From DASUBV01 sp963725175 (GTDB taxonomy: Bacteria > Actinomycetota > Actinomycetes > Streptosporangiales > Streptosporangiaceae): a DNA stretch of 64,000 nt. Positions 1 to 7,295 of the stretch are shown here, in pieces; position 1 is the stretch's first letter, and each line of letters opens with the position of its first letter. The notes below the pieces were generated by a model. That model worked only from the letters and a program-made list of their open reading frames with translations. It made no database searches and was not told the origin of the DNA. Made by a program: the position numbers and the translations under genes. The stretch is from positions 5,952,001-6,016,000 of the forward strand of contig CAVRXH010000006.1 of the NCBI GenBank assembly GCA_963725175.1. Reading direction: 5' to 3'.

Positions 1-147
1 GTTACCGGCGTCACCGGCTGCAACGCGGTCATCCGGGGGCACAGGCGCATCGCGGTCGCATCTTCCGTGGCACCAGTCGGGCCTGGCCGGCCTGAGCGGC
101 CGGCCGTCGCGCCCGAGTCATCTCCCCAGTCTGGAGGCTGCACTCTG

Positions 148-1281
148 ATGTTCGACACCCCGCCGGCCCGGCCGGCCTTCATCCTGCGGCAGCGACGCCT
201 GCTCGCCGCTATCGCGTCCGTCGTCACGTTACTCGGCGCCGCCGCGATCGCGGTCATCACGATGGCGCTGCCGGCCTCCGCCACCACCGTGCCGGCCCCG
301 CCGGCCGGCTGGTCCACCGTGTTCAGCGACAACTTCGCCGGGGCGTCGGGCTCGCAGGTCAACTCGGCCAACTGGAAGTACGACACCGGCGCCGGATCCA
401 CGTTCGGCACCGGCGAGATCGAGACGATGACCAACTCGACCAGCAACGTCTATCTCGACGGCAACGGCCACCTGGTGATCAAGGCGATCAACTCCGGCGG
501 CAACTGGACCTCCGGCCGGATCCAGACCAACAGCGCCAACGTCGGCGCGCCCGCCGGCGGCGAGCTTGAGGTCACCGCGTCGATCGAGCAGCCCAATCCG
601 TCCAGCGGCCTCGGCTACTGGCCGGCGTTCTGGATGCTCGGCGCCGGCTCCTGGCCGTCCACCGGCGAGATCGACATCATGGAGGACGTCAACGCGCTCT
701 CCGAGCACTCGGGGACATTCCACTGCGGAGTCGACCCCGGCGGCCCGTGCAACGAGACCGACGGCATCGGCAGCGGCCTGGACGCCTGCTCGGGCTGCCA
801 GACCGGCTACCACACCTACACGGTGATCGTGAACCGGACCAACGCCTCGGCCGAGTCGATCACCTGGTACCTGGACGGCACGCAGTTCTTCCAGGTCAAC
901 GAGAGCCAGGTGCCGGTGGCGACCTGGCAGGCGGCCGTAGACCATAACTTCTCGATCATCTTCGACCTGGCGATGGGCGGCGGCTACCCGAACGGGGTTT
1001 GCAACTGCACCACGCCGACCAGCTCGACCACCTCGGGCGCGACGATGAGCGTCGCCTACGTCGCCGCGTACGAGACCAGCAGCGGCACCCCCACCCCGAC
1101 GCCGACCCCGACCACCACCGGCCCCGGTGGCGGCGGAATCCTGCTCCACGACCGCGACCGCGGACATCTCGGCCGACTGCTACAACTCCAGCAAGGGCAC
1201 CATCTCCGTCACCGCAGCCAGCGGGGACACCAACCCGTCCGGCGTGGACGGCAACCAGGCGTCCCAGCTCATCAACGGTGA
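148..1281 (+). CDS. Secreted glycoside hydrolase family 16 endo-beta-glucanase (frame breaks before its CBM6)
   Basis: The product begins with a charged stretch and a hydrophobic segment ending near ALPASA (about residue 48), a Sec signal peptide, followed by a GH16 jelly-roll catalytic domain (about 50-310). The catalytic motif GEIDIMEDVN lies near residues 173-182, with E174 as predicted nucleophile and E179 as acid/base. GH16 enzymes of this type hydrolyse beta-1,3 or mixed-linked glucans outside the cell. A PT-repeat and glycine linker follows (1084-1137). After the linker the frame reads into an arginine/histidine-rich tail of no recognisable type, while a carbohydrate-binding module continues in the next frame. 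The ATG at 148 is preferred over upstream starts because GGAGG lies at 133-137. Confidence 0.85.
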   Translation: MFDTPPARPAFILRQRRLLAAIASVVTLLGAAAIAVITMALPASATTVPAPPAGWSTVFSDNFAGASGSQVNSANWKYDTGAGSTFGTGEIETMTNSTSNVYLDGNGHLVIKAINSGGNWTSGRIQTNSANVGAPAGGELEVTASIEQPNPSSGLGYWPAFWMLGAGSWPSTGEIDIMEDVNALSEHSGTFHCGVDPGGPCNETDGIGSGLDACSGCQTGYHTYTVIVNRTNASAESITWYLDGTQFFQVNESQVPVATWQAAVDHNFSIIFDLAMGGGYPNGVCNCTTPTSSTTSGATMSVAYVAAYETSSGTPTPTPTPTTTGPGGGGILLHDRDRGHLGRLLQLQQGHHLRHRSQRGHQPVRRGRQPGVPAHQR

Positions 1282-1585
1282 TTACCTCGAATACAACAAC
1301 ATCAACTTCGGCTCAGCAGGATCGAGCCAGTTCGATGCCAGAGTGGCCTCCGGGGCCGCGGGCGGGGTAAGCGGCCTGGTCGAGGTGGTCCTCGACAACC
1401 CGTCTAACGCCCCCGTCGGGAGCTTCGCGGTCGGCAATACCGGCGGCTGGAGCACCTGGAAGACGGTCCCGGCGAACATCACCAAGACGACGGGCACGCA
1501 CAACGTGTACCTGGAGTTCTCCTCGGCCGCGGGCGGTAATCCGGCGTTCGTGAGCCTGCATTACTTCAACTTCCCCACCGCGTAA
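1127..1585 (+). CDS. CBM6-like carbohydrate-binding module, out-of-frame 3' part of the GH16 gene
   Basis: Read in frame 2, this stretch encodes a beta-rich module with the hallmarks of family 6 carbohydrate-binding modules: the run AESCSTTATADI near the start, INGDYLEYNNINFG in the middle, and a closing segment with a GGWSTWKTV-type strand. It has no signal peptide or clear ribosome site of its own. It follows directly on the PT/G linker of the GH16 enzyme, so it is almost certainly the C-terminal half of one protein. The frame change falls in the G-rich linker around 1125-1140. A perfect 14-bp-stem hairpin just after the stop supports this as the true gene end. It could be a natural pseudogene or a base-calling error. 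Confidence 0.7.
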   Translation: MAAESCSTTATADISADCYNSSKGTISVTAASGDTNPSGVDGNQASQLINGDYLEYNNINFGSAGSSQFDARVASGAAGGVSGLVEVVLDNPSNAPVGSFAVGNTGGWSTWKTVPANITKTTGTHNVYLEFSSAAGGNPAFVSLHYFNFPTA

Positions 1586-1595
1586 CGGCTGACGT

Positions 1596-1640
1596 ACGGC
1601 CGGCCCCGGTGCGCTGTCCACGGCGCCCGGGGCCGGCCGT
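1596..1640 (+). terminator. Hairpin terminator after GH16-CBM6
   Basis: A perfect 14-bp inverted repeat (1596-1609 with 1627-1640, arms beginning ACGGCCGGCC) with a 17-base loop sits 10 bases after the CBM6 stop codon. There is no long T tract, as is common for actinomycete hairpin terminators. Confidence 0.6.
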
Positions 1641-1690
1641 CGGCGTTTCTGGGCTGGTCCATGCCCGCAGGCCCGAGCCGTCTCTACTAT

Positions 1691-1720
1691 GCAAAGAAGT
1701 GTTTGCAAAGACTTGTTTGG
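1691..1720. promoter_or_regulatory. Overlapping double palindromic operator before the ArsR-MFS operon
   Basis: Two palindromes overlap here: GCAAA-N6-TTTGC at 1691-1706 and CAAA-N6-TTTG at 1706-1719 inside GCAAAGACTTGTTTGG. The same bases also read as 14-bp direct repeats (GCAAAGaaGTGTTT, GCAAAGacTTGTTT). The site is 19 bp upstream of the ArsR-like start codon and stands out as AT-rich in a GC-rich region. It is most simply the autoregulatory site of the ArsR-like protein. Confidence 0.6.
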
Positions 1721-1738
1721 AAAGCTATCTTGGCACCT

Positions 1739-2410
1739 ATGCCAGCCAAGCCAGCTCAGTCCGGGGCGCCGGGTCAGCCCGGCCGGACCGTCAAGCGGCT
1801 GACCGACCCCCGGGCGCTGCGAGCCCTCGCCCATCCGACCAGGCTCTCGCTGGTCGGCCTGCTGCGCAGGGACGGGCCGCTCACCGCCACCCAGGCCGGC
1901 CAGCGGCTCGGCGAGAGTTCCGCCAGCGCCTCGTTCCACCTGCGGCAGCTCGCCAAGTACGGGCTCGTGGAGGAGGCCGGGGGCGGCACCGGCCGGGAAC
2001 GGCCGTGGCAGGCGACGACCCAGTTCACCGCCTGGCCCGAGGTCCCCGACGACGACGAGCAGGCCGCCGCCTCCGACCTGCTCGCCACCGTGATCGCCGA
2101 TCGCTATTTCCAGTACCTCCAGCGGTGGCTGCTGGCCCGGCACACCGAGCCGGTCGCCTGGCAGGAGGCGGCCATGTTCGGCGACACCGTGATCTGGGTG
2201 ACCGATGAGGAACTGGCCGGGCTCGCGGCGCAGGAGCGGGCGCTGGTGGACCGCTACCTCGACCGGGCGGAGCACGCCGAGCTGCGCCCGCCGGGCGCGC
2301 GCCTGGTGAGCTACCTGCACCTGGCCTTCCCCGGCGATCTCTCCGGTGCCGCGCCCGGGCCCGAGAAGCCCGCCCCCGTGACGGGCGAGGATGGGCGGGC
2401 GGCACGGTGA
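1739..2410 (+). CDS. ArsR-family winged-helix transcriptional regulator
   Basis: The N-terminal half is a typical winged helix-turn-helix: the motif RALAHPTRLSLVGLL opens the domain and SASASFHLRQLAKYGLVEE is the recognition helix and turn. The longer C-terminal half (about residues 95-223) is alpha-helical and probably senses a ligand. No metal-binding cysteine pair of the classical ArsR/SmtB kind is visible, so a small organic ligand is more likely. The ATG at 1739 is chosen because it lies just after the double palindrome. The gene overlaps the MFS gene by four bases (GTGA), so the two are translationally coupled, and the regulator probably represses its own operon until the pump's substrate is present. 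Confidence 0.85.
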   Translation: MPAKPAQSGAPGQPGRTVKRLTDPRALRALAHPTRLSLVGLLRRDGPLTATQAGQRLGESSASASFHLRQLAKYGLVEEAGGGTGRERPWQATTQFTAWPEVPDDDEQAAASDLLATVIADRYFQYLQRWLLARHTEPVAWQEAAMFGDTVIWVTDEELAGLAAQERALVDRYLDRAEHAELRPPGARLVSYLHLAFPGDLSGAAPGPEKPAPVTGEDGRAAR

Positions 2411-3753
2411 CGATGAGCGTGGCGCGGCTGACGCGGCGGGTGCCGCCGCTGCTGCGCGAGGTCACCTTCCGGCGGTACTGGACCGCGCAGTCGGTCTCCA
2501 TGCTGGGTGACCAGGTCACCACCATCGCGATGCCGCTCGCCGCCGTTCTCGCGCTGCACGCCACCGCCAGCGACATGGGCTACCTGACCGCGCTGGAATG
2601 GCTGCCCAGCCTGCTGTTCGGCCTGGTCGCCGGCGCCTGGGTGGACCGGCGCGGCCGGCGCCGGGCGGTGATGATCGCCGCCGACCTCGGCAGGTTCCTG
2701 CTGCTCGCCAGCGTCCCGGTCTGCTACGGCCTGGGCGTGCTCACCCTCGGCCAGCTCTACGGCGTGGCGTTCGGGGCGGGCCTGCTGAGCATCTTTTTCA
2801 CGGTGTCGGACGCCAGCATGTTCGTCGCCATCGTGCCCGAGGACCAGTACGTCGAGGGCAACTCGCTGGTGTACGGGAGCCGGGCGATGTCGTTCGTCGT
2901 CGGGCCGAGCGTCGGCGGGCTGCTGGTCCAGTTGCTGTCCGCGCCGGCGGCACTCGCGGCGGACGCGCTGTCCTTCCTCGGCTCGGCGTTCTCCCTCAGC
3001 CGGATCTCGCCGAAGGAGCCGCCGCCCGACCCCGGCGGCCGTGGCTCGGTCACCGCAGGCGCCCGGTACATCGTGGGCGCGCCCGTCGTCCGGGCCTCGC
3101 TGATGGCCGTCGCGGTGATCAACTTCTTCACGCTGATGTACTTCACCCTGTTCATCCTGTACGCCACCAGGGACCTGCACGTCCGGGCCGGCCTGCTCGG
3201 CCTGGTGCTGGGCGCGGCCGCCGTGGGCGGGGTGCTCGGCGCGGTGCTGACCCGGCGGCTCGCGGCGGCCATCGGCGTGGGCTGGGCTTACATCGCCGGG
3301 TGCGCCGGGTACACCGCGCCGCTCGCCCTGGTGCCGCTGGCCGGCGGGGCGCGGCCCGAGGTGCTGGCGATGCTGTTCGCCGCCGAGTTCTGCTCCGGGT
3401 TCGGCGTGATGGTGCTGGACATCAGCATCGGATCGATCTTCGCGGCGGTGATTCCCGACAAGCTCAGGGCCAGGGTGACCGGCGCGTTCCAGGCGGTGAA
3501 CTACGGCACCAGGCCGGTCGGCGCCCTGGCCGGCGGCATCCTCGGCAGCTCGCTGGGGCTGCGCTCGACGCTGTGGATCGGCGTGGTCGGCGGTTTCGCC
3601 GGCGCGCTGCTGCTGCTCGCCTCGCCGCTGCCCAGGTTTCGCATGCCGGTCACGGACCCTGACGCGGAGTCCGATGCGGGGCCGAACGCGGCGCCGGACT
3701 TCGAGCCGGGCGTCGGGCCGGAGGATCAGCGGCCGGAGCCCGCTACTTCCTAG
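2407..3753 (+). CDS. MFS transporter (probable drug or metabolite exporter)
   Basis: A 448-residue polytopic membrane protein with about twelve hydrophobic segments. Its N-terminal region reads FRRYWTAQSVSMLGDQVTTIA, followed by the MFS loop motif GAWVDRRGRRR (about residues 75-85). This is the DHA3/enterobactin-exporter-like branch of the major facilitator superfamily, which uses proton gradient to extrude small molecules. The C-terminal 30 residues are acidic and proline-rich and are probably cytoplasmic. The start is GTG at 2407, overlapping the ArsR-like stop; ATG at 2413 is an alternative. Coupling to an ArsR-type regulator suggests substrate-induced efflux. The substrate is unknown. The 3' end overlaps the convergent CbiX-like gene by four bases. 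Confidence 0.85.
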   Translation: MTMSVARLTRRVPPLLREVTFRRYWTAQSVSMLGDQVTTIAMPLAAVLALHATASDMGYLTALEWLPSLLFGLVAGAWVDRRGRRRAVMIAADLGRFLLLASVPVCYGLGVLTLGQLYGVAFGAGLLSIFFTVSDASMFVAIVPEDQYVEGNSLVYGSRAMSFVVGPSVGGLLVQLLSAPAALAADALSFLGSAFSLSRISPKEPPPDPGGRGSVTAGARYIVGAPVVRASLMAVAVINFFTLMYFTLFILYATRDLHVRAGLLGLVLGAAAVGGVLGAVLTRRLAAAIGVGWAYIAGCAGYTAPLALVPLAGGARPEVLAMLFAAEFCSGFGVMVLDISIGSIFAAVIPDKLRARVTGAFQAVNYGTRPVGALAGGILGSSLGLRSTLWIGVVGGFAGALLLLASPLPRFRMPVTDPDAESDAGPNAAPDFEPGVGPEDQRPEPATS

Positions 3754-4928
3754 CCCGCCATGCTCAGCCGGGCCAGCGCGGCCCCGTAGCGGATCGCGAC
3801 AAGCTGGCCGACCGCTGAGTGCGCGCCCAGCGGGGCCACGCAGGGCGCGCCGAGGGCCGAGCTGATCGCTTCCAGCTCCCGCCGAGGAGTTTCCGGGCCG
3901 ATCAGGCACGGGGCGATGACCGGCCGCTCGGCACCCGCCTCGCGGAGCCTGGCCAGCGCGGCGTCGATGCTGGCCGGGTCGTCGATCGAGGCCGGGGCCG
4001 TCGGCATGGCCAGCCGGGAGGCCAGCAGCACCGCCGCGACACCCGCCGCGCCAGTCGCCTCTACGCCGCGGTCGGCGAGCACTATGACGCCGTAGTTCGT
4101 GGTCGAGATAGACAGGCCGCGAGACCGCGCGTTGCGGGCCAGGCCCGCCTCCGCCAGCCGGGCGTGCAGCGCCTCGGCGATCAGCGGGTGCGGTCCCAGG
4201 TGCGCGCCGAGCATGACCTGCCCGCCGGCGCCTTCCGCCGCCCTGGCCAGCGCCGCGTCTATGGCCTGATGCGGGCCCGCGAGCAGCGGCACGATCACGC
4301 CGCCGAGCGCTCGCTCGCCGGCCGGCACCTCGTCGAAACGCAGGCAGTCGGTCAGCCGGTGCGCGTCCCCGCCCAGGAAGCCGACCCGGATCTCGACGCC
4401 GGGGCACGAGGTTTCCGCGGTAGCCGCGATCTGCTCGATCGTCCCGATGTGCTCGCCGTCGGCGCCGCCTGGAACCGCGATGACCAGGGCCGGCGCGTCC
4501 GAGGACACGCTCAGCCGGTGCGGGCTGCGGTGCCGCCCGGCCGGCCGGGTCCGCATGGTCCGCCGGGGCAGGGCGCCGTTTCGCTGCGGCATGTCGTCAC
4601 CGCGCTGCGGCAGTCCTCCGTCGCGCTGGGGGAGCCCGCCGTCGCGCTGCGGGAGCCCGCCATCGCGCTGCGGGAGCGGCTCGCCGCGCCGGGGCAGCGA
4701 CTCGGCCGCCGGCAGCGGCGCGAGCGAGTCGCTGGTGGTCTCGCTGGAGGCCGGCCGCTGCGGCCGTTCGAACAGGCTGCCGCCCGATGCGGTCGGGTTA
4801 TCGCCGCCCGGCTGCCTGCGCCGGGGCAGCGGGGCTGACCCCGGCGAGGGTTCACGCCAAGGCGGCTGCTGCGGATCCGGGCTCTGGTCAATCACGATGA
4901 CGTATCGTAATCGCTGGTGGCGGCGCAT
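3750..4928 (-). CDS. CbiX/SirB-like chelatase-domain protein with a repetitive N-terminal tail
   Basis: Residues from about 145 to the end match the sirohydrochlorin chelatase/CbiX fold, duplicated as two half-domains: ALVIAVPGGADG and GGVIVPLLAGPH in the first half, RPVIAPCLIGPETPRREL in the second. The family inserts cobalt, nickel or iron into sirohydrochlorin-type tetrapyrroles, but the usual early metal-binding histidine (HGS) is replaced here by PGG, so activity is doubtful. The N-terminal 130 residues are disordered and hold about seven copies of an LPQRDGG-like heptad, from 21-bp DNA repeats at about 4590-4700. The start is uncertain: the ATG at 4928 gives the longest form. Confidence 0.65.
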   Translation of the reverse strand: MRRHQRLRYVIVIDQSPDPQQPPWREPSPGSAPLPRRRQPGGDNPTASGGSLFERPQRPASSETTSDSLAPLPAAESLPRRGEPLPQRDGGLPQRDGGLPQRDGGLPQRGDDMPQRNGALPRRTMRTRPAGRHRSPHRLSVSSDAPALVIAVPGGADGEHIGTIEQIAATAETSCPGVEIRVGFLGGDAHRLTDCLRFDEVPAGERALGGVIVPLLAGPHQAIDAALARAAEGAGGQVMLGAHLGPHPLIAEALHARLAEAGLARNARSRGLSISTTNYGVIVLADRGVEATGAAGVAAVLLASRLAMPTAPASIDDPASIDAALARLREAGAERPVIAPCLIGPETPRRELEAISSALGAPCVAPLGAHSAVGQLVAIRYGAALARLSMAG

Positions 4929-5019
4929 TGTCTGTGTTCTGCGATGTTCGCACCTTAACTACGTATGTCACCGTTTCGTGCTACCGGCCTTGCCCGGTTT
5001 GTACCCTCTGCTGCCAGTG

Positions 5020-5388
5020 CTAGTCGTCCCGCAGCATGCTGCGGTAGACGGCGATGAGCGCACTCCGCTGCTCCGGGCTCAGCCGCCCCTCAGCCTTGAT
5101 CGCGTCCTCTACACCCGGCGCAATCGCTGCCCCGCCGCCCGACCGGTCGTGCCGCAGCAAGCCGGCCTGAGCGAGCAGCGTCTCGGTTGAGACGTTCAGC
5201 GCGTCTGAGATCAGCCGGATCACCCGCACGCTCGGCTGGTGCAGCCCGCGCTCGATCTGGCTGAGGTAGGGGTTGGACAGCCGGGTGCGCTCAGCGAGCT
5301 GCCGCAGCGACAGGTTGGCGAGCTTGCGCTTGTCGCGAATGAAGGCGCCAAGCGCCTCCATCTGGCCATCCCACGGTGGTTCGGTCAT
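5020..5388 (-). CDS. XRE-family transcriptional regulator (Rv0474/MLDSR-like)
   Basis: A 122-residue protein with one Cro/C1-type helix-turn-helix at residues 14-68 (ALGAFIRDKRKLANLSLRQL, then LSNPYLSQIERG as recognition helix). A short helical tail follows. The ATG at 5388 is preferred because a purine-rich AGGCAGG precedes it. It lies downstream of, and on the same strand as, a HbhA-like gene. In M. tuberculosis the XRE gene Rv0474 neighbours hbhA, and in Rhodococcus the homologous pair is MLDSR/MLDS, where the regulator controls the lipid-droplet protein gene. The same role is inferred here from the pairing; no operator was identified. Confidence 0.8.
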   Translation of the reverse strand: MTEPPWDGQMEALGAFIRDKRKLANLSLRQLAERTRLSNPYLSQIERGLHQPSVRVIRLISDALNVSTETLLAQAGLLRHDRSGGGAAIAPGVEDAIKAEGRLSPEQRSALIAVYRSMLRDD

Positions 5389-5504
5389 CGGTGCCTGCCT
5401 GGCTTCACGGTCAGTGGTCAGTAGGTAGGTGCCTGGGTGCGTCGACGTCCGCCTGCCTGTCAGCGATCGGCGGCGGGCGGGCCTAGCAGCCCGCCCGCCG
5501 CCGA

Positions 5505-6500
5505 TCACGCCTCGGGCTTGTCAGCCTTCTGGCTGCCGCCCTTAGCCGTCCGGCTGGCCGCCTTCTTGGTCCCGGCCTGGCCAGCCGTGGTGTCCGTCTT
5601 CCCGGCCGTGCCCGTCTTCCCGGCCGTGCCCGTCTTCGCGGCGGCAGTGCCGCTCTTCCGGGCAGCGGTGGCGGACTTCGCGGCGATGGTGCCGGCTTTT
5701 CCGGCAGTGGTGCCGGTCTTCGCGGCGGTGGCGCTGGCCTTCGCGGAGCTCGTCGTCGGGCTCTTCTTCGGCGTGGTCTTCCGCGCCCGAGCCCGCGGCG
5801 TCGCGGTCTCGGTGGCGTCGCCCTGGCCGCCGTCCGTCCCGTCCGCGTCGCTCGCGGCGTTTCCGGCCGCAGCGGTGTCAGCGGCAGCGGTGTCAGCGGC
5901 AGCAGGGCTGGCGTGAGCATCGGCCGGGCCGGGCTTTGCCTGGCCGGTCGTCATGCTGCCGTGCGTGGCGCTCTCCTGCGCGGTGCCGGGGTCGTGCGCG
6001 ACGGGCGTGCTGCTGGCTGTCCCCGAGCCGGGAAGCGCGGCGCGGACGGACTGGGCTGCCTGGACGGCCTGGCCAATCCGGTTCACGCCCTGGGCCAGCA
6101 GCGGCCCGGCGACCTGGGCGCCGCGCGCCAGGATCGGGCCAGCCGCCTCGGCGACCTGCCCAGCGATCCTGGTCCCGGCCGCGAACGCCTGCTCGGCGAC
6201 GTCCTGTGCGCCGCTCAGCAGCTTCTCCCTGCTGGGCAGCTTCGGCATAGGCGGCGTCTGGATCTTGATGTCGGGCAGCTTCATCTCGGGCAGCTTGAGG
6301 TCCGGAAGCTGCGGCCGGAATGACTCGGCGGCGGCCGTCAGGCTCTTGACGACCTCGGCCACCGTCTCCTGGCCCTTGCGGAGCTGCTCGGGGGCGTTCT
6401 TCGCCTGCTGCTGTGCCTTGCGGGCCTGCTCCTGCGCCTTACGGGCGGCTCCGATGAGCTGATCTTGCAGCTCCTGCCCGACGGCCTTGGTGTCGATCAT
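5505..6500 (-). CDS. HbhA/MLDS-like coiled-coil protein with Ala/Lys/Thr-rich tail
   Basis: The N-terminal third is a long amphipathic helix with Gln/Lys/Ala repeats (AARKAQEQARKAQQQAKNAP), followed by a short proline-rich segment (LPEMKLPDIKIQTPPMP) and a glycine/alanine-rich helical part. The C-terminal 130 residues are a low-complexity K/T/A/G tail, like the lysine-rich tails of HbhA adhesins and actinobacterial lipid-droplet (MLDS) or phasin-like proteins. Such proteins coat intracellular lipid or PHA inclusions, or bind polyanions such as heparan sulfate and DNA. A strong AGGAGG at 6510-6515 and a good promoter at 6532-6560 mark the start. Its partner gene downstream is an XRE regulator. 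Lipid-inclusion binding is the favoured role; nucleoid binding through the tail is an alternative. Confidence 0.7.
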   Translation of the reverse strand: MIDTKAVGQELQDQLIGAARKAQEQARKAQQQAKNAPEQLRKGQETVAEVVKSLTAAAESFRPQLPDLKLPEMKLPDIKIQTPPMPKLPSREKLLSGAQDVAEQAFAAGTRIAGQVAEAAGPILARGAQVAGPLLAQGVNRIGQAVQAAQSVRAALPGSGTASSTPVAHDPGTAQESATHGSMTTGQAKPGPADAHASPAAADTAAADTAAAGNAASDADGTDGGQGDATETATPRARARKTTPKKSPTTSSAKASATAAKTGTTAGKAGTIAAKSATAARKSGTAAAKTGTAGKTGTAGKTDTTAGQAGTKKAASRTAKGGSQKADKPEA

Positions 6501-6531
6501 CGCGTGTGTCCTCCTCGCGTCTGCTGCAAAC

Positions 6532-6560
6532 TATATCAAGCAAATCGCGTGCTATGCCAA
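6532..6560 (-). promoter_or_regulatory. Promoter of the HbhA/MLDS-like gene
   Basis: On the minus strand TTGGCA (6555-6560) is followed after 17 bases by GATATA (6532-6537), a good vegetative sigma-70 match. It lies about 32 bases upstream of the ATG, with AGGAGG in between. Confidence 0.55.
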
Positions 6561-6597
6561 GCGCCCCAGCTAGCGACGCCGGGGCGAGGCAGTTCCG

Positions 6598-6700
6598 CCA
6601 GGTCGGCCACGCCGGCACCGCTGCCAGGTCGGCTGCACCCGCATCTCCCTAGGTCGCCCACGACGGCATCGCCGCCACCTCGGCCACGCCGGCATCGGCA
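6598..6700. repeat. Four degenerate 26-bp tandem repeats
   Basis: Units start at about 6598, 6624, 6649 and 6675 with the shared pattern CCAGGTCGGCCACGCCGGCA and a variable end. They differ at several positions each, so the array is old or under weak constraint. Confidence 0.55.
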
Positions 6701-6718
6701 TCCCGGCAACAGTGGATG

Positions 6719-6753
6719 CGGGTTTGCTGCGGTCGCCACGGCAGCAAAACCCG
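6719..6753. repeat. Hairpin, possible diverged relative of the 6925 element
   Basis: CGGGTTTGCTGC (6719-6730) pairs with GCAGCAAAACCCG (6741-6753) with one bulged base. The preceding bases GCAACAGTG are the same as those that lead into the larger hairpin at 6925, suggesting a common origin. Confidence 0.45.
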
Positions 6754-6924
6754 GCTCGCTGCCGCTGGGTCCGGCGTGCCCCCATCTGCTTCGCGCCCGC
6801 TGGGGGCGGTGCTACGCCCGCGCCGGCTCGCTGCCGCTGGGCCGCCGTCGGCTGCCGGCCACGCCGTGCTTGCTGCCTGCTGAGGTCGGCCGCCCGGCGG
6901 GCGAAACCCGCCGGGAACTAGCAA

Positions 6925-7015
6925 CAGTGAACCCGCTTTTACTGTCGCTGAAACGACAGTAAAAGCGGGTTCACTGTCGTAGGCGTCCGCAGTTCAGCTG
7001 ATAACAGCAAGAGGC
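6925..7015. repeat. Composite two-hairpin dispersed element, copy A
   Basis: A perfect 23-bp inverted repeat (6925-6947 with 6954-6976, arms beginning CAGTGAACCCGC, loop CTGAAA) is followed by the mini-hairpin GCTG-ATAA-CAGC and AAGAGGC (6997-7015). Copy B at 62070-62153 has the same two parts in the same order with base changes. This indicates a repeated, structure-conserving extragenic element. Confidence 0.7.
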
Positions 7016-7140
7016 AGGGCAGGGCAGGGCAGGGCAGGGCAGGGCAGGGCAGGGCAGGGCAGGGCAGGGCAGGGCAGGGCAGGGCAGGGCAGGGCAGGGC
7101 AGGGGCAGGGGCAGGGCAGGGGCAGGGGCAGGGGCGGGGC
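7012..7140. repeat. AGGGC pentanucleotide microsatellite
   Basis: Seventeen uninterrupted AGGGC units run from 7016 to 7100, then a mixture of AGGGGC and AGGGC units runs to about 7140. The G-rich strand could form quadruplex structures, and copy number is likely variable by slippage. Confidence 0.9.
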
Positions 7141-7295
7141 GGTGACTGGGGGAATGAAGATTCGGTTTGCGAAGGATTTGGCGGGGTGGAGGGCGGAATT
7201 TTGGGGGCCGGGGAAAGGCGGGGAGGTGGAGAGACGAGGGGATAGCCAGGGGTGGCGCGTAATGCGCCGGAAGTCGCGCCGAGGGGGGCGCGGGG

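Larger units (their letters stand above)
6561..7295. other. Gene-poor repeat region
   Basis: About 730 bases without a convincing gene. From left to right it holds degenerate 26-bp tandem repeats (6598-6700), a hairpin (6719-6753), a composite hairpin element shared with 62.1 kb (6925-7015) and a pentanucleotide microsatellite (7012-7140). A purine-rich stretch leads to the end of the next leftward gene. Reading frames across it have a shuffled R/P composition typical of chance frames. Confidence 0.6.

Noticed and set aside
2311..4407. 698-codon leftward frame opposite the MFS gene
   Set aside because: Arg/Pro/Gly-rich shuffled composition with no domain; it is the antisense shadow of the MFS and CbiX-like region in GC-rich DNA.
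6598..6700. Possible CRISPR array
   Set aside because: The 26-bp units follow each other without spacers and are degenerate; no cas gene is present anywhere in the window.
6465..6962. 165-codon rightward frame across the repeat region
   Set aside because: It begins inside the HbhA-like gene on the other strand and reads through tandem repeats and hairpins with R/P-rich chance sequence.
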